Assembly: GCA_029237775.1 (NCBI GenBank)
Contig: JAQZBR010000003.1
Coordinates: 62,001 to 126,000 of the forward strand
From: Bacteroidota bacterium
GTDB lineage: Bacteria > Bacteroidota > Bacteroidia > 2-12-FULL-35-15
Length of the DNA stretch: 64,000 nt
Direction: 5' to 3'
In this document: in pieces, positions 18,224 through 26,880 of the stretch
Position numbering within the stretch: position 1 is the stretch's first letter
How the letters are laid out: each line of letters starts with the position of its first letter
The notes under the pieces: generated by a model
Seen by the model: only the letters and a program-made list of their open reading frames with translations
What the model was told of the DNA's origin: nothing
Database searches by the model: none
Position numbers and translations under genes: made by a program

Positions 18224-20128
18224 TTCACTCAGCTCAAGCCATCTGAGGCCTTTCTCATCAAGCTCAGAAATTATTTTTGAAATGCGCTGAGAATATTTAA
18301 GAACCTCTTCATGATCGGTGATGCCGTTGTTCAGCTTTTCCGACAATGTTTGCTTTTCCTTTTCAAGTTCAGCGATATCTTTTTCCAGCTGTTCAAATTC
18401 AAATTTTTCCTTGAAGCTTGCTTTTTTCTTATTATTTGCTGCGGGCTCAGATGCTTTCTGCACCGGCTCAGGCATTATTTCTTCTTTTTCAATGATCGGA
18501 GAGATAAGCTCGGTTGGCTTGACCCGGTCTTCCTGCTCTTTTTTATCACGATATTCAGTGTAATTTCCTGGGAAATCTCTAACAACGCCTTCACCTTCGA
18601 AAACAAAAAGGTGATCGACAAGCTTGTCCATGAAGTAACGATCGTGTGTAACGATCAAGACACAACCCTGAAAGTTTGTCAGGAAATCCTCAAGAACACT
18701 TAAGGTAACAATGTCAAGATCGTTGGTAGGCTCATCCAGAATAAGAAAATTCGGGTTCTTGATCAGAATGGTCATCAGGAACAAACGCCTCCTTTCACCA
18801 CCGCTTAGTTTTGAAACAAAACCGTATTGCACATCGGGAGGGAAAAGAAATTTCGTCAACAAGCCGGAAGCGCTCAGCTTGGAGCCATCAGCAAGAGGGA
18901 TGTATTCAGCTATATCTTTTACAATTTCGATCACTCGCTTATCTTCATTCAGCTTCATCCCTTCCTGTGAATAATAGCCGTAAACTATTGTTTCACCTGT
19001 GGAGATCGTTCCCGCATCAGGCTTTTCAAGTTCCATGATCATATTCAGGAAAGTTGATTTTCCTGCACCGTTCTTACCTACAACTCCGATCTTTTCACCT
19101 TTTTTAAATACATAAGAAAAACCGTTGATGATCTTTGTCTGGCCAAAAGCCTTTTTAATATTCACCATTTCAAGGATCTTTCCTCCTATGCGGTTCATCT
19201 TCACACCAAGCTCCAGCTTCTCTTCTTTTTTTCCGCTGAATGCTTTGTCCTTTGTTACTTCAAACTGGTCAACACGATATTTTGCTTTTGTTCCTCGGGC
19301 TTTAGGCATTTTACGTACCCATTCAAGTTCGCGAGTATAAAGGTTTTTAGCCTTATCGATCTCACTGCTTTCAATGGCTTCGCGCTCAGCTTTTTTCTCT
19401 ATATAATATTGAAAGTTGCCTTTGTAGTTGTAAAGCTTGGTGTTATCAATTTCTATGATTTCAGTGCAGACACTGTCGAGAAAATACCTGTCGTGCGTCA
19501 CTAATAATAATGTGAGATCCTTATTGATCAGATAGTTTTCAAGCCACTCGATCATTTCAACATCAAGGTGGTTTGTTGGCTCATCGAGTATCAGTAATTG
19601 GGGCTCATCAATAAGAACTTTCGCAAGCGCTACACGTTTTTTTTGTCCACCGGAAAGCACACCGATCTGCTTGTCAAGAAATTTGATCTTTAATCGCTGA
19701 AGAACTTCCTGAACTTTCGCTTCTGTCTGCCAGGCATCGAGATCATTCATTCTTTCCGTTGCTCTTTCAAGTCGGTCAGATGTTTTATCATTCATTTCCT
19801 TTTCAAAATCCTCGAGAGCGAATTCATATTCACGAACTGCGTTAAGTGTCGGGTTAGTGGTGTTATAAATCGCTTCAACTACAGTATCTGCTTCATTAAA
19901 AACGGGATTCTGATTCAGGTAAGTAACGGTGATATCTTTACGGAAAGTAACGCTTCCTTCATCAGCAATTTCTTTTCCCGTAATAATTTTAAGTAAGGTT
20001 GATTTGCCTGCACCATTTTTTGCGATGAGTGCGATGCGCTGACCCTGGTTAAGGCCGAAGCTGATCTTGTCGAATAATTTTTTTGCACCGTAAGCTTTGG
20101 AGACAGCTTCTACTGATAGATAGTTCAA
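18215..20128 (-). CDS. ABC-F family ATPase (Uup-like), TTG start
   Basis: The 637-residue soluble protein has two ABC cassettes without membrane domains. Walker A is KNGAGKST in both halves, signatures are LSGGQKKR and LSGGERRR, and Walker B regions are LLILDEPTNHLD and FLILDEPTNDLD. A charged linker lies between them, and a coiled-coil C-terminus (about 560-637) matches the Uup/EttA-like group acting on ribosomes. The start is TTG at 20128 (MNYLSVEAVSKAYG): no in-frame ATG exists upstream before a stop, and the family begins here. Its 3' end overlaps nnr by nine bases. Confidence 0.93.
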   Translation of the reverse strand: MNYLSVEAVSKAYGAKKLFDKISFGLNQGQRIALIAKNGAGKSTLLKIITGKEIADEGSVTFRKDITVTYLNQNPVFNEADTVVEAIYNTTNPTLNAVREYEFALEDFEKEMNDKTSDRLERATERMNDLDAWQTEAKVQEVLQRLKIKFLDKQIGVLSGGQKKRVALAKVLIDEPQLLILDEPTNHLDVEMIEWLENYLINKDLTLLLVTHDRYFLDSVCTEIIEIDNTKLYNYKGNFQYYIEKKAEREAIESSEIDKAKNLYTRELEWVRKMPKARGTKAKYRVDQFEVTKDKAFSGKKEEKLELGVKMNRIGGKILEMVNIKKAFGQTKIINGFSYVFKKGEKIGVVGKNGAGKSTFLNMIMELEKPDAGTISTGETIVYGYYSQEGMKLNEDKRVIEIVKDIAEYIPLADGSKLSASGLLTKFLFPPDVQYGFVSKLSGGERRRLFLMTILIKNPNFLILDEPTNDLDIVTLSVLEDFLTNFQGCVLIVTHDRYFMDKLVDHLFVFEGEGVVRDFPGNYTEYRDKKEQEDRVKPTELISPIIEKEEIMPEPVQKASEPAANNKKKASFKEKFEFEQLEKDIAELEKEKQTLSEKLNNGITDHEEVLKYSQRISKIISELDEKGLRWLELSELM

Positions 20129-20235
20129 TTTGGTAAAATGGTTATTAGTTAATAGTTAATTGGGGGAACGACAATTCTTAATTAACCAATTCCTGATATC
20201 CCAATTCCCAAACAGGGGCCGCAAAGATAGCGAAA

Positions 20236-20973
20236 TTATTGCTTCTCAGAACCTTCGGAGTTATGATCATCTTCTTTTTTAGGAACCAAAGTATAAGTTA
20301 TAGTGACGGGAGTTTCACTAGTAGCATCAGATTGAAATTCCTGTGTTTCCTGTGTCCCGGTGACGTCTATAAGGGCGTTTTCTTCATCAGTCCCGAGATC
20401 ATAAACTTTTACAGGCGGGCCTTCCTTTTTGAAATTATATGCTGTGATCAGTCCGGCCAGAGCTCCCAGCATATGTGATTCCCATGAAACTCCTTCCCTG
20501 ATGGGAAGTATGCCCCACACCGTTCCTCCGTAGATGAATACAACGAATAAAGACAAAGCTAAAAGCCTTGTATCTTTTCTGAAAACGCCACTGAAAAAAA
20601 GAAATGCTATGAATCCATATAAAATACCGCTTGCACCAATGTGGTATGAATTACGCGCTGCCGCCCATACCCATACACCCGTCATGAGATACACCCAAAA
20701 GAAGACCTGAAATGCGATCGATCTGTAAAAATAAAAAATGATGGTTCCTAAAACCAGTAGAGGAACTGAATTGGAAAAGAGATGATCAAAATCAGAGTGT
20801 AGAAGCGGCATTGTCACTATACCAATGATTCCGTGAAGGCTTCGCGGATAAATGCCGTACCAGGAGAGATTTGTGTTGCTGATTATTTCAAAGATCTTGA
20901 TTGCCCACAACAAACAAACAAAAATCAGAGGATAGAAAATGCTTTGGAAGATCCTGGCCGTAATGTTTTGCAT
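20236..20973 (-). CDS. rhomboid family intramembrane serine protease
   Basis: The 245-residue protein has six or seven membrane helices and the rhomboid dyad: HIGASG with Ser115, and His167 in SWESHMLGALAGL. The loop-1 WR motif is not obvious, but the HLFSNSVPLLVLG segment matches the conserved helix 2. The C-terminal 60 residues form a hydrophilic cytoplasmic tail rich in Glu and Thr. It would cleave membrane proteins within the bilayer; substrates are unknown. The gene is monocistronic. Confidence 0.92.
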   Translation of the reverse strand: MQNITARIFQSIFYPLIFVCLLWAIKIFEIISNTNLSWYGIYPRSLHGIIGIVTMPLLHSDFDHLFSNSVPLLVLGTIIFYFYRSIAFQVFFWVYLMTGVWVWAAARNSYHIGASGILYGFIAFLFFSGVFRKDTRLLALSLFVVFIYGGTVWGILPIREGVSWESHMLGALAGLITAYNFKKEGPPVKVYDLGTDEENALIDVTGTQETQEFQSDATSETPVTITYTLVPKKEDDHNSEGSEKQ

Positions 20974-21043
20974 ATCTTAAAAATGAGCACTTGAGTGGTC
21001 AATGTTTATACCAAAAAACCTTTGTGCCAGAAAGACACGCTCA

Positions 21044-21074
21044 TTTGATGTTCTATTATTAGTGGCTATATTTG
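21044..21074 (+). promoter_or_regulatory. promoter upstream of lipoprotein gene 21143
   Basis: TTTG (21044-21047), a 19-base spacer and TATATTTG (21067-21074) match the Bacteroidota consensus exactly. A leader of about 60 bases would precede the ATG at 21143. Confidence 0.6.
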
Positions 21075-21142
21075 AAATACCATTCACTTTGTTGTTGGCT
21101 TATACTAAACGTTTTGGAATATAATTATTGCCTTGTATCATT

Positions 21143-21625
21143 ATGAAATATATAACGCTCTTTTGTCCAATATTGCTGTTGCTGTTAATTTCCTGTCACA
21201 AAAAGTCAATGGTGAAAGACAGGGTGGAGGAAAAAACCACTCAGGCCACTCTACAAAATACTGGAGTCGTTACAGAAAAAGATACAATTCCAAAAGCTAT
21301 TCTGGATCCTGCAGCTGACATAGCTGACAGTGGCCGACCTTACCAGTTGGATAGTCTTTCATTAAATTCAGATACTTTATCGGTTTTTGTGAATTACAGC
21401 GGAGGGTGTGAAAAACACACTTTTCAGCTGATTTCCAATGGAATGTATGCCAAATCAATGCCGCCTCAGCTAAGCTTATGCTTAAAACATTCGGCAAATG
21501 ACGATCATTGCCGGCAGCAAATTATGCAGGAATTGAAATTCGATGTTTCAGGACTCAGGTATAAGGGAAGCCATACCGTTATACTGAAGCTGAGTGATAA
21601 AAATATCAGATATTCTGCCAAATAG
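21143..21625 (+). CDS. uncharacterised lipoprotein with GGC motif
   Basis: I start at ATG 21143; a TTG five codons upstream is unlikely. The 160-residue protein has a lipoprotein signal MKYITLFCPILLLLLISC (lipobox LISC, Cys18). The mature part holds VNYSGGCEKHTFQLI, then a segment with Ser-Leu-Cys-Leu-Lys-His and DDHCRQQ, and ends with a beta-rich FDVSGLRYKGSHTVILKL. The SGGC-x-x-H motif and three further Cys/His positions suggest a disulfide-stabilised or metal-binding fold. I recall similar Bacteroidota proteins of unknown function. It has its own promoter (21044-21074) and leads a set with the next unknown and a TonB receptor. Confidence 0.75.
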   Translation: MKYITLFCPILLLLLISCHKKSMVKDRVEEKTTQATLQNTGVVTEKDTIPKAILDPAADIADSGRPYQLDSLSLNSDTLSVFVNYSGGCEKHTFQLISNGMYAKSMPPQLSLCLKHSANDDHCRQQIMQELKFDVSGLRYKGSHTVILKLSDKNIRYSAK

Positions 21626-21679
21626 GTGGGTCTTGTTTATTGGTTTAATTAAATTTTATTTTTAGTTTTGGTAAACACG

Positions 21680-22204
21680 ATGAAAAAAGCTGCAGTATTT
21701 TTTTTGCTTGCCATCTTCCTGTTCAACACAATGGGATATTTCATTTTGTTTAGAGTCCAGCAGCTTGAAATAAAAGCCGTGATGAAAAAAGAAATTAAAA
21801 ACGGAACTATCGGAAATTCTGTTTGTGTGATTGTGATCGATAAAGCCTCTGCGGACGAGATCAATTGGGTGGAAAGTTCAGAGTTCGATTACAGAGGTGT
21901 TCGTTATGATATCCTTCATCAAAAAGGCAGCGCTAATTCAATAACCTATTACTGTATCCCCGATAAAAAAGAAACATTTTTACTGGGCCATTTAAATGTC
22001 CATATAAGGGATAATGTTTCTGGCAATAAAGATCGCAAATCTCATTCGCAAAAAGTTGAAGACGTTGTTAAGATCTCAACTCATACCTCTACTCACATTG
22101 TTCCTGCAATAATTCTTCTTCAGGACTCGGACTTCATTCCATTTATTTCCCACTATAAATTTGCTTTAATCAAAGCAAGTTTCCAGCCGCCCGAATTAGC
22201 ATAG
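21680..22204 (+). CDS. uncharacterised membrane-anchored or exported protein
   Basis: I start at ATG 21680 (MKKAAVFFLLAIFLF), since the upstream TTG adds only four residues. The 174-residue protein has one N-terminal hydrophobic segment (3-24), then a hydrophilic domain without recognised motifs. A late stretch contains several His (ISTHTSTHIVP, SHYKFAL) and the protein ends FQPPELA. Proteins of this shape often sit before TonB receptors in Bacteroidota, which is the position here. It follows the lipoprotein gene after 54 bases and is probably co-transcribed with it. Confidence 0.65.
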   Translation: MKKAAVFFLLAIFLFNTMGYFILFRVQQLEIKAVMKKEIKNGTIGNSVCVIVIDKASADEINWVESSEFDYRGVRYDILHQKGSANSITYYCIPDKKETFLLGHLNVHIRDNVSGNKDRKSHSQKVEDVVKISTHTSTHIVPAIILLQDSDFIPFISHYKFALIKASFQPPELA

Positions 22205-22239
22205 CGCTTTTCTGATTACATCTGTTTTAATTTCTGTGA

Positions 22240-22258
22240 CATCATGCTTCGCGTGATG
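22240..22258 (+). terminator. possible weak terminator hairpin
   Basis: An 8-bp stem (22240-22247 with 22251-22258, one G-T pair) closes a three-base loop 35 bases after the stop at 22204. Only a weak ATTTATT tract follows, so termination is doubtful. Confidence 0.35.
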
Positions 22259-22381
22259 ATTTATTAGAAGATTGCACTCTATCGCGGGATATGATGCGAT
22301 CGTCTTTTAATTGTTAAAACTTTGTAGCTGTTTAAGTGCTTACCGGAAAGCTTAGGGGATTAAGTTTAGAAATTCCTGGAG

Positions 22382-22450
22382 CAATTTGGTATAATGGCCA
22401 CCGTGCCGGTCGGGGGACTGGCACGGTGAGTAGCCATTATGATCAAATTG
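22382..22450. repeat. long imperfect palindrome upstream of TonB receptor gene
   Basis: The 69-bp element folds as a near-continuous hairpin. CAATTTG (22382-22388) pairs with CAAATTG (22444-22450), ATAATGGC (22391-22398) with GCCATTAT (22433-22440), CACCGTGCC (22399-22407) with GGCACGGTG (22420-22428), and GGTC with GACT around a GGGG loop (22412-22415). The only irregularities are a 2x3 internal loop and a one-sided AGTA bulge (22429-22432). No T tract follows, so it is not a simple terminator. It fills the centre of the 319-bp gap 22205-22523, where I see no gene and no cobalamin-riboswitch motif. Confidence 0.85.
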
Positions 22451-22523
22451 CAAATTATAATGATACTACAACTTTAAAAGTTCATGTCTTGTATCGGACC
22501 TATAATTTTAATTAACTAAAAAA

Positions 22524-24815
22524 ATGAGAACAAAACTATATTTAGCATTTGCTGTGCTCACCTGCAGTGTCAACGTTGGAATTGCACAGGAAAAGGACAC
22601 TATAACCAGACTGATCAATCTTAATGAAGTGATATTTTCAGCCAATAAGGCTGAAGAAAAGAAAATCGATGTGCCTTATTCTGTAGAAGTAATAAGCAGT
22701 AAAATAGTTGAACTTGAAAATCCACAGACAGCTGCCGATATGTTGGCAAACACAGGACAAGTAATGGTCCAGAAAAGTCAGGCTGGAGGTGGAAGCCCAA
22801 TAATCAGAGGTTTTGAGGCGAGCCGTGTTTTGATAGTTGTTGATGGTGTGCGCATGAACAATGCAATTTATCGTGCCGGACATTTGCAGGATGTAATCAC
22901 AATTGATAATGCGATGCTTGAGAGAACGGAAATTTTGTTTGGCCCTTCTTCGGTGATGTATGGAAGCGATGCGCTTGGTGGAGTAATGCACTTTTATACA
23001 AAAAAGCCGCTGTTTGGCGAAGATAAAATGAATCTGAAGGTAAATGCTGCTTTGCGTTATGCATCAGCAAATCAGGAAAAGACCGGACATGTGGATTTCA
23101 ATCTGGGGTTTAAAAAGATCGCATCATTAACAAGCATAACATACAGCGATTTTGATGATCTGAGAACAGGCAACGGCCGAAATCCCAATCCCGATTTTGG
23201 TAAATGTTATTACTATGTTGGACAGAACTGGAATGGAACTGCCGACAGCACAATCCGCAATAACGACCCGAATGTTCAGAAGCGAAGCGGTTACTCACAG
23301 ATAGATCTGATGGAGAAATTGCTGTTTAAAGTAAACGACAAAACTGAAGTGGGATTGAACCTTCAGTACTCCACTTCGAGCAATATAAACAGATATGATC
23401 GCCTTACTGAGGCAGGAAGTGCAGGCAACCTCAAATTTGCTGAGTGGTATTATGGGCCACAAAACAGATTAATGGCTGCTCTGTATGCGAATATAAAAGG
23501 AGACAGTTCTTTTTTTGATAACATGAGAATTACGGCTGCCTACCAGATGATTCGACAGGAGAGAACCAGCAGAAGATTCAGCACTAATTATCTGAGTCCG
23601 ACAAGCGGAAACAACAAGAGAACATCTCAGATTGAAGATGTAGGTGTAATGTCGTTAAATGCGGATCTGAGAAAATCAATAAAAGAAAAGCATGAGTTGA
23701 GTTATGGGTTGGAGTTCGTAAATAATATTGTGAATTCAACAGCAACATCAACTCACATCAGAACCGGGGAACAGTTCACACCTGTGGCCACACGATATCC
23801 TAACGGTGGAAGCACCATGATGAACATTGGTGCATACCTGACTCATAGCTGGGAGATCAACGAAAAAATGATCCTGAGTGAGGGTATACGTTACACTTAC
23901 AATTCCTTAAGTGCAAAATTTGACACTGCAAAAACCGAATCTCCTTTTCAATTTCCGTTCACATCAGTAAAGCAAACCAACAGTGCATTAAATGGAAATT
24001 TAGGATTGGTTGTTATGCCTGAAAAGAATGTTCGTTTCAGTATTCTGGGATCTACCGGCTTTCGCGCCCCGAATGTGGATGACATGGCAAAAGTGTTTGA
24101 ATCTTCCGGGAGTGTTATTATAGTGCCTAACGAGAAACTTAAGCCGGAATATGCTTATAATATTGAAGTTTCCTTATCCACCACAATAATGGACGATAAG
24201 TTAAAAGTTGAAGGCGGCTATTACTACACGTTGTTAGAGAATGCAATTGTTTTAAAGGATTCGAAATTTAATGGTGCGGATTCGGTAATGTTCAATGGAA
24301 CATTGAGTCAGGTGCGCAGCTCTCAGAATGTGGATCAGGCATATATTCAGGGTGCCTGGGGAGCGGTTTATGCCGATTTCTCGGAACATGTTTCTTTTAA
24401 GTCAACACTTAATTATACTTTGGGCGAATATCGTCAGCATATTCCAACGGCCAATGATCCCGGACATGATACTATTATGGCTTTAGATCATATTGCCCCT
24501 ATGTTTGGTCAAACTTCACTATTTTTTCATTACAATAAATTTGAAGCAGAGGTGTATGCACGTTACAGTGCAGCTAAGCTTGCTAAAGATTACAGTTTAG
24601 GGAAAGAAGATAATGAGCTTTATTCGGCAGATCCGGTAAAAGGCTATATGCCCGGATGGAGCACTTTAAACATCAAAACTGCTTATAAGATTACCAAGAA
24701 TTTCAGTGTTAACCTGGGAGTTGAAAACCTTTTCAACAAACATTACAGGGTTTTTGCTTCAGGGGTAAGCTCTCCCGGAAGGAATATCGTGGTGGCTTTA
24801 AGGGCTAAGTTCTGA
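22524..24815 (+). CDS. TonB-dependent outer-membrane receptor, haem/haemoglobin type
   Basis: The 763-residue protein has a signal peptide ending at about Ala21 (NVGIAQ), then a plug domain and a 22-strand barrel. The plug contains GGGSPIIRGFEASRVLIVVDGVRMNNAIYRAGHLQ-type sequence and FGPSSVMYGSDALGGVMHFYT, which resemble haem/haemoglobin and lactoferrin-transferrin receptors (HmuR/HutA-like). GFRAPNVDDMAKVFE and the terminal LGVENLFNKHYRVFASG, SPGRNIVVALRAKF are typical barrel-end motifs. No carboxypeptidase-like N-terminal extension is present. The ligand is inferred only from plug similarity. The palindrome 22382-22450 lies 73 bases upstream. Confidence 0.9.
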   Translation: MRTKLYLAFAVLTCSVNVGIAQEKDTITRLINLNEVIFSANKAEEKKIDVPYSVEVISSKIVELENPQTAADMLANTGQVMVQKSQAGGGSPIIRGFEASRVLIVVDGVRMNNAIYRAGHLQDVITIDNAMLERTEILFGPSSVMYGSDALGGVMHFYTKKPLFGEDKMNLKVNAALRYASANQEKTGHVDFNLGFKKIASLTSITYSDFDDLRTGNGRNPNPDFGKCYYYVGQNWNGTADSTIRNNDPNVQKRSGYSQIDLMEKLLFKVNDKTEVGLNLQYSTSSNINRYDRLTEAGSAGNLKFAEWYYGPQNRLMAALYANIKGDSSFFDNMRITAAYQMIRQERTSRRFSTNYLSPTSGNNKRTSQIEDVGVMSLNADLRKSIKEKHELSYGLEFVNNIVNSTATSTHIRTGEQFTPVATRYPNGGSTMMNIGAYLTHSWEINEKMILSEGIRYTYNSLSAKFDTAKTESPFQFPFTSVKQTNSALNGNLGLVVMPEKNVRFSILGSTGFRAPNVDDMAKVFESSGSVIIVPNEKLKPEYAYNIEVSLSTTIMDDKLKVEGGYYYTLLENAIVLKDSKFNGADSVMFNGTLSQVRSSQNVDQAYIQGAWGAVYADFSEHVSFKSTLNYTLGEYRQHIPTANDPGHDTIMALDHIAPMFGQTSLFFHYNKFEAEVYARYSAAKLAKDYSLGKEDNELYSADPVKGYMPGWSTLNIKTAYKITKNFSVNLGVENLFNKHYRVFASGVSSPGRNIVVALRAKF

Positions 24816-24837
24816 TAAAATGAAGAAAAAGCACAAG

Positions 24838-24866
24838 GCTTCCGGAATTATCCGGAAGCTTTTTTT
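24838..24866 (+). terminator. rho-independent terminator of the TonB receptor gene
   Basis: A perfect 9-bp stem (24838-24846 with 24851-24859) with an ATTA loop is followed by seven T residues. It lies 22 bases after the stop codon. Confidence 0.92.
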
Positions 24867-24894
24867 GTTAAGAAGAGTTAAGTTTGAAAAAAAA

Positions 24895-24925
24895 TTGCTT
24901 TCGAATCATAAATTTTTTACTTTTG
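24895..24925 (+). promoter_or_regulatory. candidate promoter of gene 24949
   Basis: TTG (24895-24897), a 20-base spacer and TACTTTTG (24918-24925) fit the Bacteroidota pattern. The box lies after the terminator at 24838-24866 and 23 bases before the ATG at 24949, supporting that start over the longer frame from 24820. Confidence 0.45.
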
Positions 24926-24948
24926 AAAAGCAAAATTGTAGTAGAAAG

Positions 24949-25212
24949 ATGAAAAGGTTTACGAAAATTCTATTTCTTTTCTTATTGGCGCTGATCTTCA
25001 ACAGCACTAAATCCTTTGCTGCTCCTGTTAAAGGGACGGGGACGGATACCGATACTTCAATGAGCTTAAAAAGCAATATTGCTATTTTTAAAATGATGAC
25101 ATCACCGGCTGCACCTGTACCACAGGGAAAAAGCTTAAAAAAAGCTGGAAGCGTTGCCCGGACTTCAAATTCTCATACTACTGTCCCAATTAAGTCTGTT
25201 CCAGAGGCTTAA
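24949..25212 (+). CDS. small secreted protein, unknown
   Basis: The frame is open from 24820, but that stretch runs through the terminator of the preceding gene. The ATG at 24949 lies behind a promoter-like sequence and starts an 87-residue protein with a clear signal peptide (MKRFTKILFLFLLALIFNST, cleavage near SFAAP). The mature part of about 60 residues is rich in Thr, Ser, Lys and Pro and looks disordered. I recognise no domain. It is followed by an 87-bp gap and another small gene. Confidence 0.55.
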   Translation: MKRFTKILFLFLLALIFNSTKSFAAPVKGTGTDTDTSMSLKSNIAIFKMMTSPAAPVPQGKSLKKAGSVARTSNSHTTVPIKSVPEA

Positions 25213-25299
25213 GTTTAACTTTCTGATTATTTAATATAATGGCTTTAATGTTTTAACGAGGAATTAATATTCCTTTGAGTTCTTTGCATTAAAACATTT

Positions 25300-25509
25300 A
25301 TGATAGAACTAAGCAAAAAAGAGGAAGTTATCATTCACTATAAAAATGGGAAAAAGCGATTGGGAATTATCCTTGAAGAATTGAAAGAGAAAGGAGTTTA
25401 CATCTTCCTTCCATCATCGTCCATACATAACCAACAGAGATATGATCATGACATGCTGGAGCTTGTTCCATCAATGCTTATCGAATCCATAGAAGGAGAT
25501 CTCAGATGA
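25300..25509 (+). CDS. small conserved-looking cytoplasmic protein, unknown
   Basis: This 69-residue protein starts at ATG 25300. It is charged and soluble, with VIIHYKNGKKRLGIILEEL and KGVYIFLPSSS, suggesting a small beta barrel resembling Sm/SH3-like folds, but I cannot assign a family. Codon use is like that of its neighbours and no signal peptide is present. Its stop lies four bases before the stop of the convergent J-domain gene. Confidence 0.55.
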   Translation: MIELSKKEEVIIHYKNGKKRLGIILEELKEKGVYIFLPSSSIHNQQRYDHDMLELVPSMLIESIEGDLR

Positions 25510-25513
25510 CAGA

Positions 25514-26266
25514 TCAAAAGCCCCGTTGTTTTTTAATGTTTTCATAAGCTTCCTGCACTTTTTGGAATTTTTCCTTAGCTGCATGCTGAACTTCTTCACC
25601 TAGTGCAGCTACCTTGTCGGGATGAAACTTAACCGCCATTTTACGGTAAGCTTTTTTGATTTCTTCTTCAGTGGCGGTGGCTTCTATTTCAAGGATCTTA
25701 TAATCACTGTTTACATCTTTGAAATACATCGCTTTCAGAGAACCAAAGTCAGCCTCGCTTATTCCGAGATATCCGGAGATAGCAGCCACGGTTTCAAGCT
25801 CGGCAGGGTGGACATGACCGTCCGCCTTCGAGATCCCAAACAGGTAATGGATCAATTGAAGGCGTTCTGCATGTGGCATGTACTGCTTTATTTGCAAACA
25901 AACATCACGTAAAGGGATCTCCTGTTTAAGGATTTCCTTTAACATCATGATTTGTTCCTGAGCCTGTCGTTCACCAAACTGACGAACCAGAAATGTTTTG
26001 ATATAATCGAGTTCACTTTTTAAGGTGCGCCCGTCACTTTTCATCACAGCTGCCGAAAGAACAAGTAAGCTCACTGCAAAATCACCTGCGTGAGCAGCTC
26101 CTGAGCTTCTTCTGTAACCACCTGCCCCGTCAGCGGTCTGCACGGAAATATTTGCTGCATCGAACATAGAGCCAAGCGCGAATCCTAAAACTGCGCCAAG
26201 GGGTCCACCAAAAGCCCAGCCTAATCCGCTTCCCACCCATTTACCAAATTTGATCTTTTCCATCAT
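25514..26266 (-). CDS. TerB/DjlA-like protein with C-terminal J domain
   Basis: The 250-residue protein starts with a Gly-rich hydrophobic stretch (VGSGLGWAFGGPLGAVLGFALG, 11-32 in part) that may insert in or contact the membrane. It continues with a TerB-like acidic helical domain (about 60-180) including SKADGHVHPAELETV, and ends with a J domain (about 186-250) with the Hsp70-contacting HPD at 215-217. The architecture is that of DjlA-like co-chaperones, which stimulate DnaK. The start may be either of two adjacent ATGs (26266 or 26263). Confidence 0.88.
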   Translation of the reverse strand: MMEKIKFGKWVGSGLGWAFGGPLGAVLGFALGSMFDAANISVQTADGAGGYRRSSGAAHAGDFAVSLLVLSAAVMKSDGRTLKSELDYIKTFLVRQFGERQAQEQIMMLKEILKQEIPLRDVCLQIKQYMPHAERLQLIHYLFGISKADGHVHPAELETVAAISGYLGISEADFGSLKAMYFKDVNSDYKILEIEATATEEEIKKAYRKMAVKFHPDKVAALGEEVQHAAKEKFQKVQEAYENIKKQRGF

Positions 26267-26311
26267 TAAAAAAATAAGTTTGCAAATCTAAACAATTTAG
26301 AAAGGCTAAAA

Positions 26312-26342
26312 TTTGAGGTTGCTATAAATTCGATTAGATTTG
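26312..26342 (+). promoter_or_regulatory. promoter of gene 26358
   Basis: TTTG (26312-26315), a 19-base spacer and TAGATTTG (26335-26342) match the Bacteroidota consensus exactly. The ATG follows 15 bases after the -7 box, so the leader is very short. Confidence 0.6.
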
Positions 26343-26357
26343 AGCTAAAACCAAAAA

Positions 26358-26777
26358 ATGAAAAGTATGAAAACAGATCTTTATACCAGGACAATTTTAA
26401 CAGTGATCGCTATTGCGTTGACAGTAATTGCCGTTCAGAATTCAGGATTAGTAAACACTGCTGTGGCAGGGACTAAAAATTTTAATAAACCTGAATCAAG
26501 CTCTGTTACCTTGCCTGTAAATTCAGATGGTTCGATCAATGTAAATGTTGTAAGCGACATGGATGTTAACATACATAGTATAGGCGGGAGCAGTGTTTAT
26601 GGAGCGCTTCCAATAAATTTAAAAGAAGTTGGAGGCAGCACTTTTTATAGTGCTCTTCCGGTAAATCTCAAAGAAATGAATGGAAGTTCTTTAGGTGCGA
26701 ATGGTATGCCTGTAAATATTGAAGCAGTGGATGGAATGAACGTCTATAGCGCAGTGCCAGTCAAGGAAGTTAAATAG
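26358..26777 (+). CDS. exported repeat protein, unknown
   Basis: The 139-residue protein has an N-terminal hydrophobic segment (about 11-37, ending TAVAG) that acts as a signal or anchor. The rest carries degenerate repeats of about 17-20 residues: SVYGALPINLKEVGGS, TFYSALPVNLKEMNGS, a weaker GMPVNIEAVDGM, and NVYSAVPVKEV. A preceding INVNVVSDMDVNIHSIGG segment may be a divergent copy. The regular alternation suggests stacked beta strands. I do not recognise a family. It is monocistronic with a consensus promoter. Confidence 0.65.
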   Translation: MKSMKTDLYTRTILTVIAIALTVIAVQNSGLVNTAVAGTKNFNKPESSSVTLPVNSDGSINVNVVSDMDVNIHSIGGSSVYGALPINLKEVGGSTFYSALPVNLKEMNGSSLGANGMPVNIEAVDGMNVYSAVPVKEVK

Positions 26778-26880
26778 TGGTCAGAAAATATTTTCTTTTT
26801 AACTAATTGATTTTCTGTTAATTACATTACTTTGATTGAAAAAAACGCTGATTTGTAGTGAAAAGGAACGGAAAAAGGCG

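Noticed and set aside
22205..22523. Cobalamin riboswitch upstream of the TonB receptor gene
   Set aside because: I looked for the B12-box-type GCCACTG and the conserved core of that riboswitch and found neither; the palindrome there is a different structure.
24820..24948. N-terminal extension of the small secreted protein gene
   Set aside because: The extension would be translated across a strong rho-independent terminator and would bury the signal peptide; ATG 24949 has its own promoter-like sequence.
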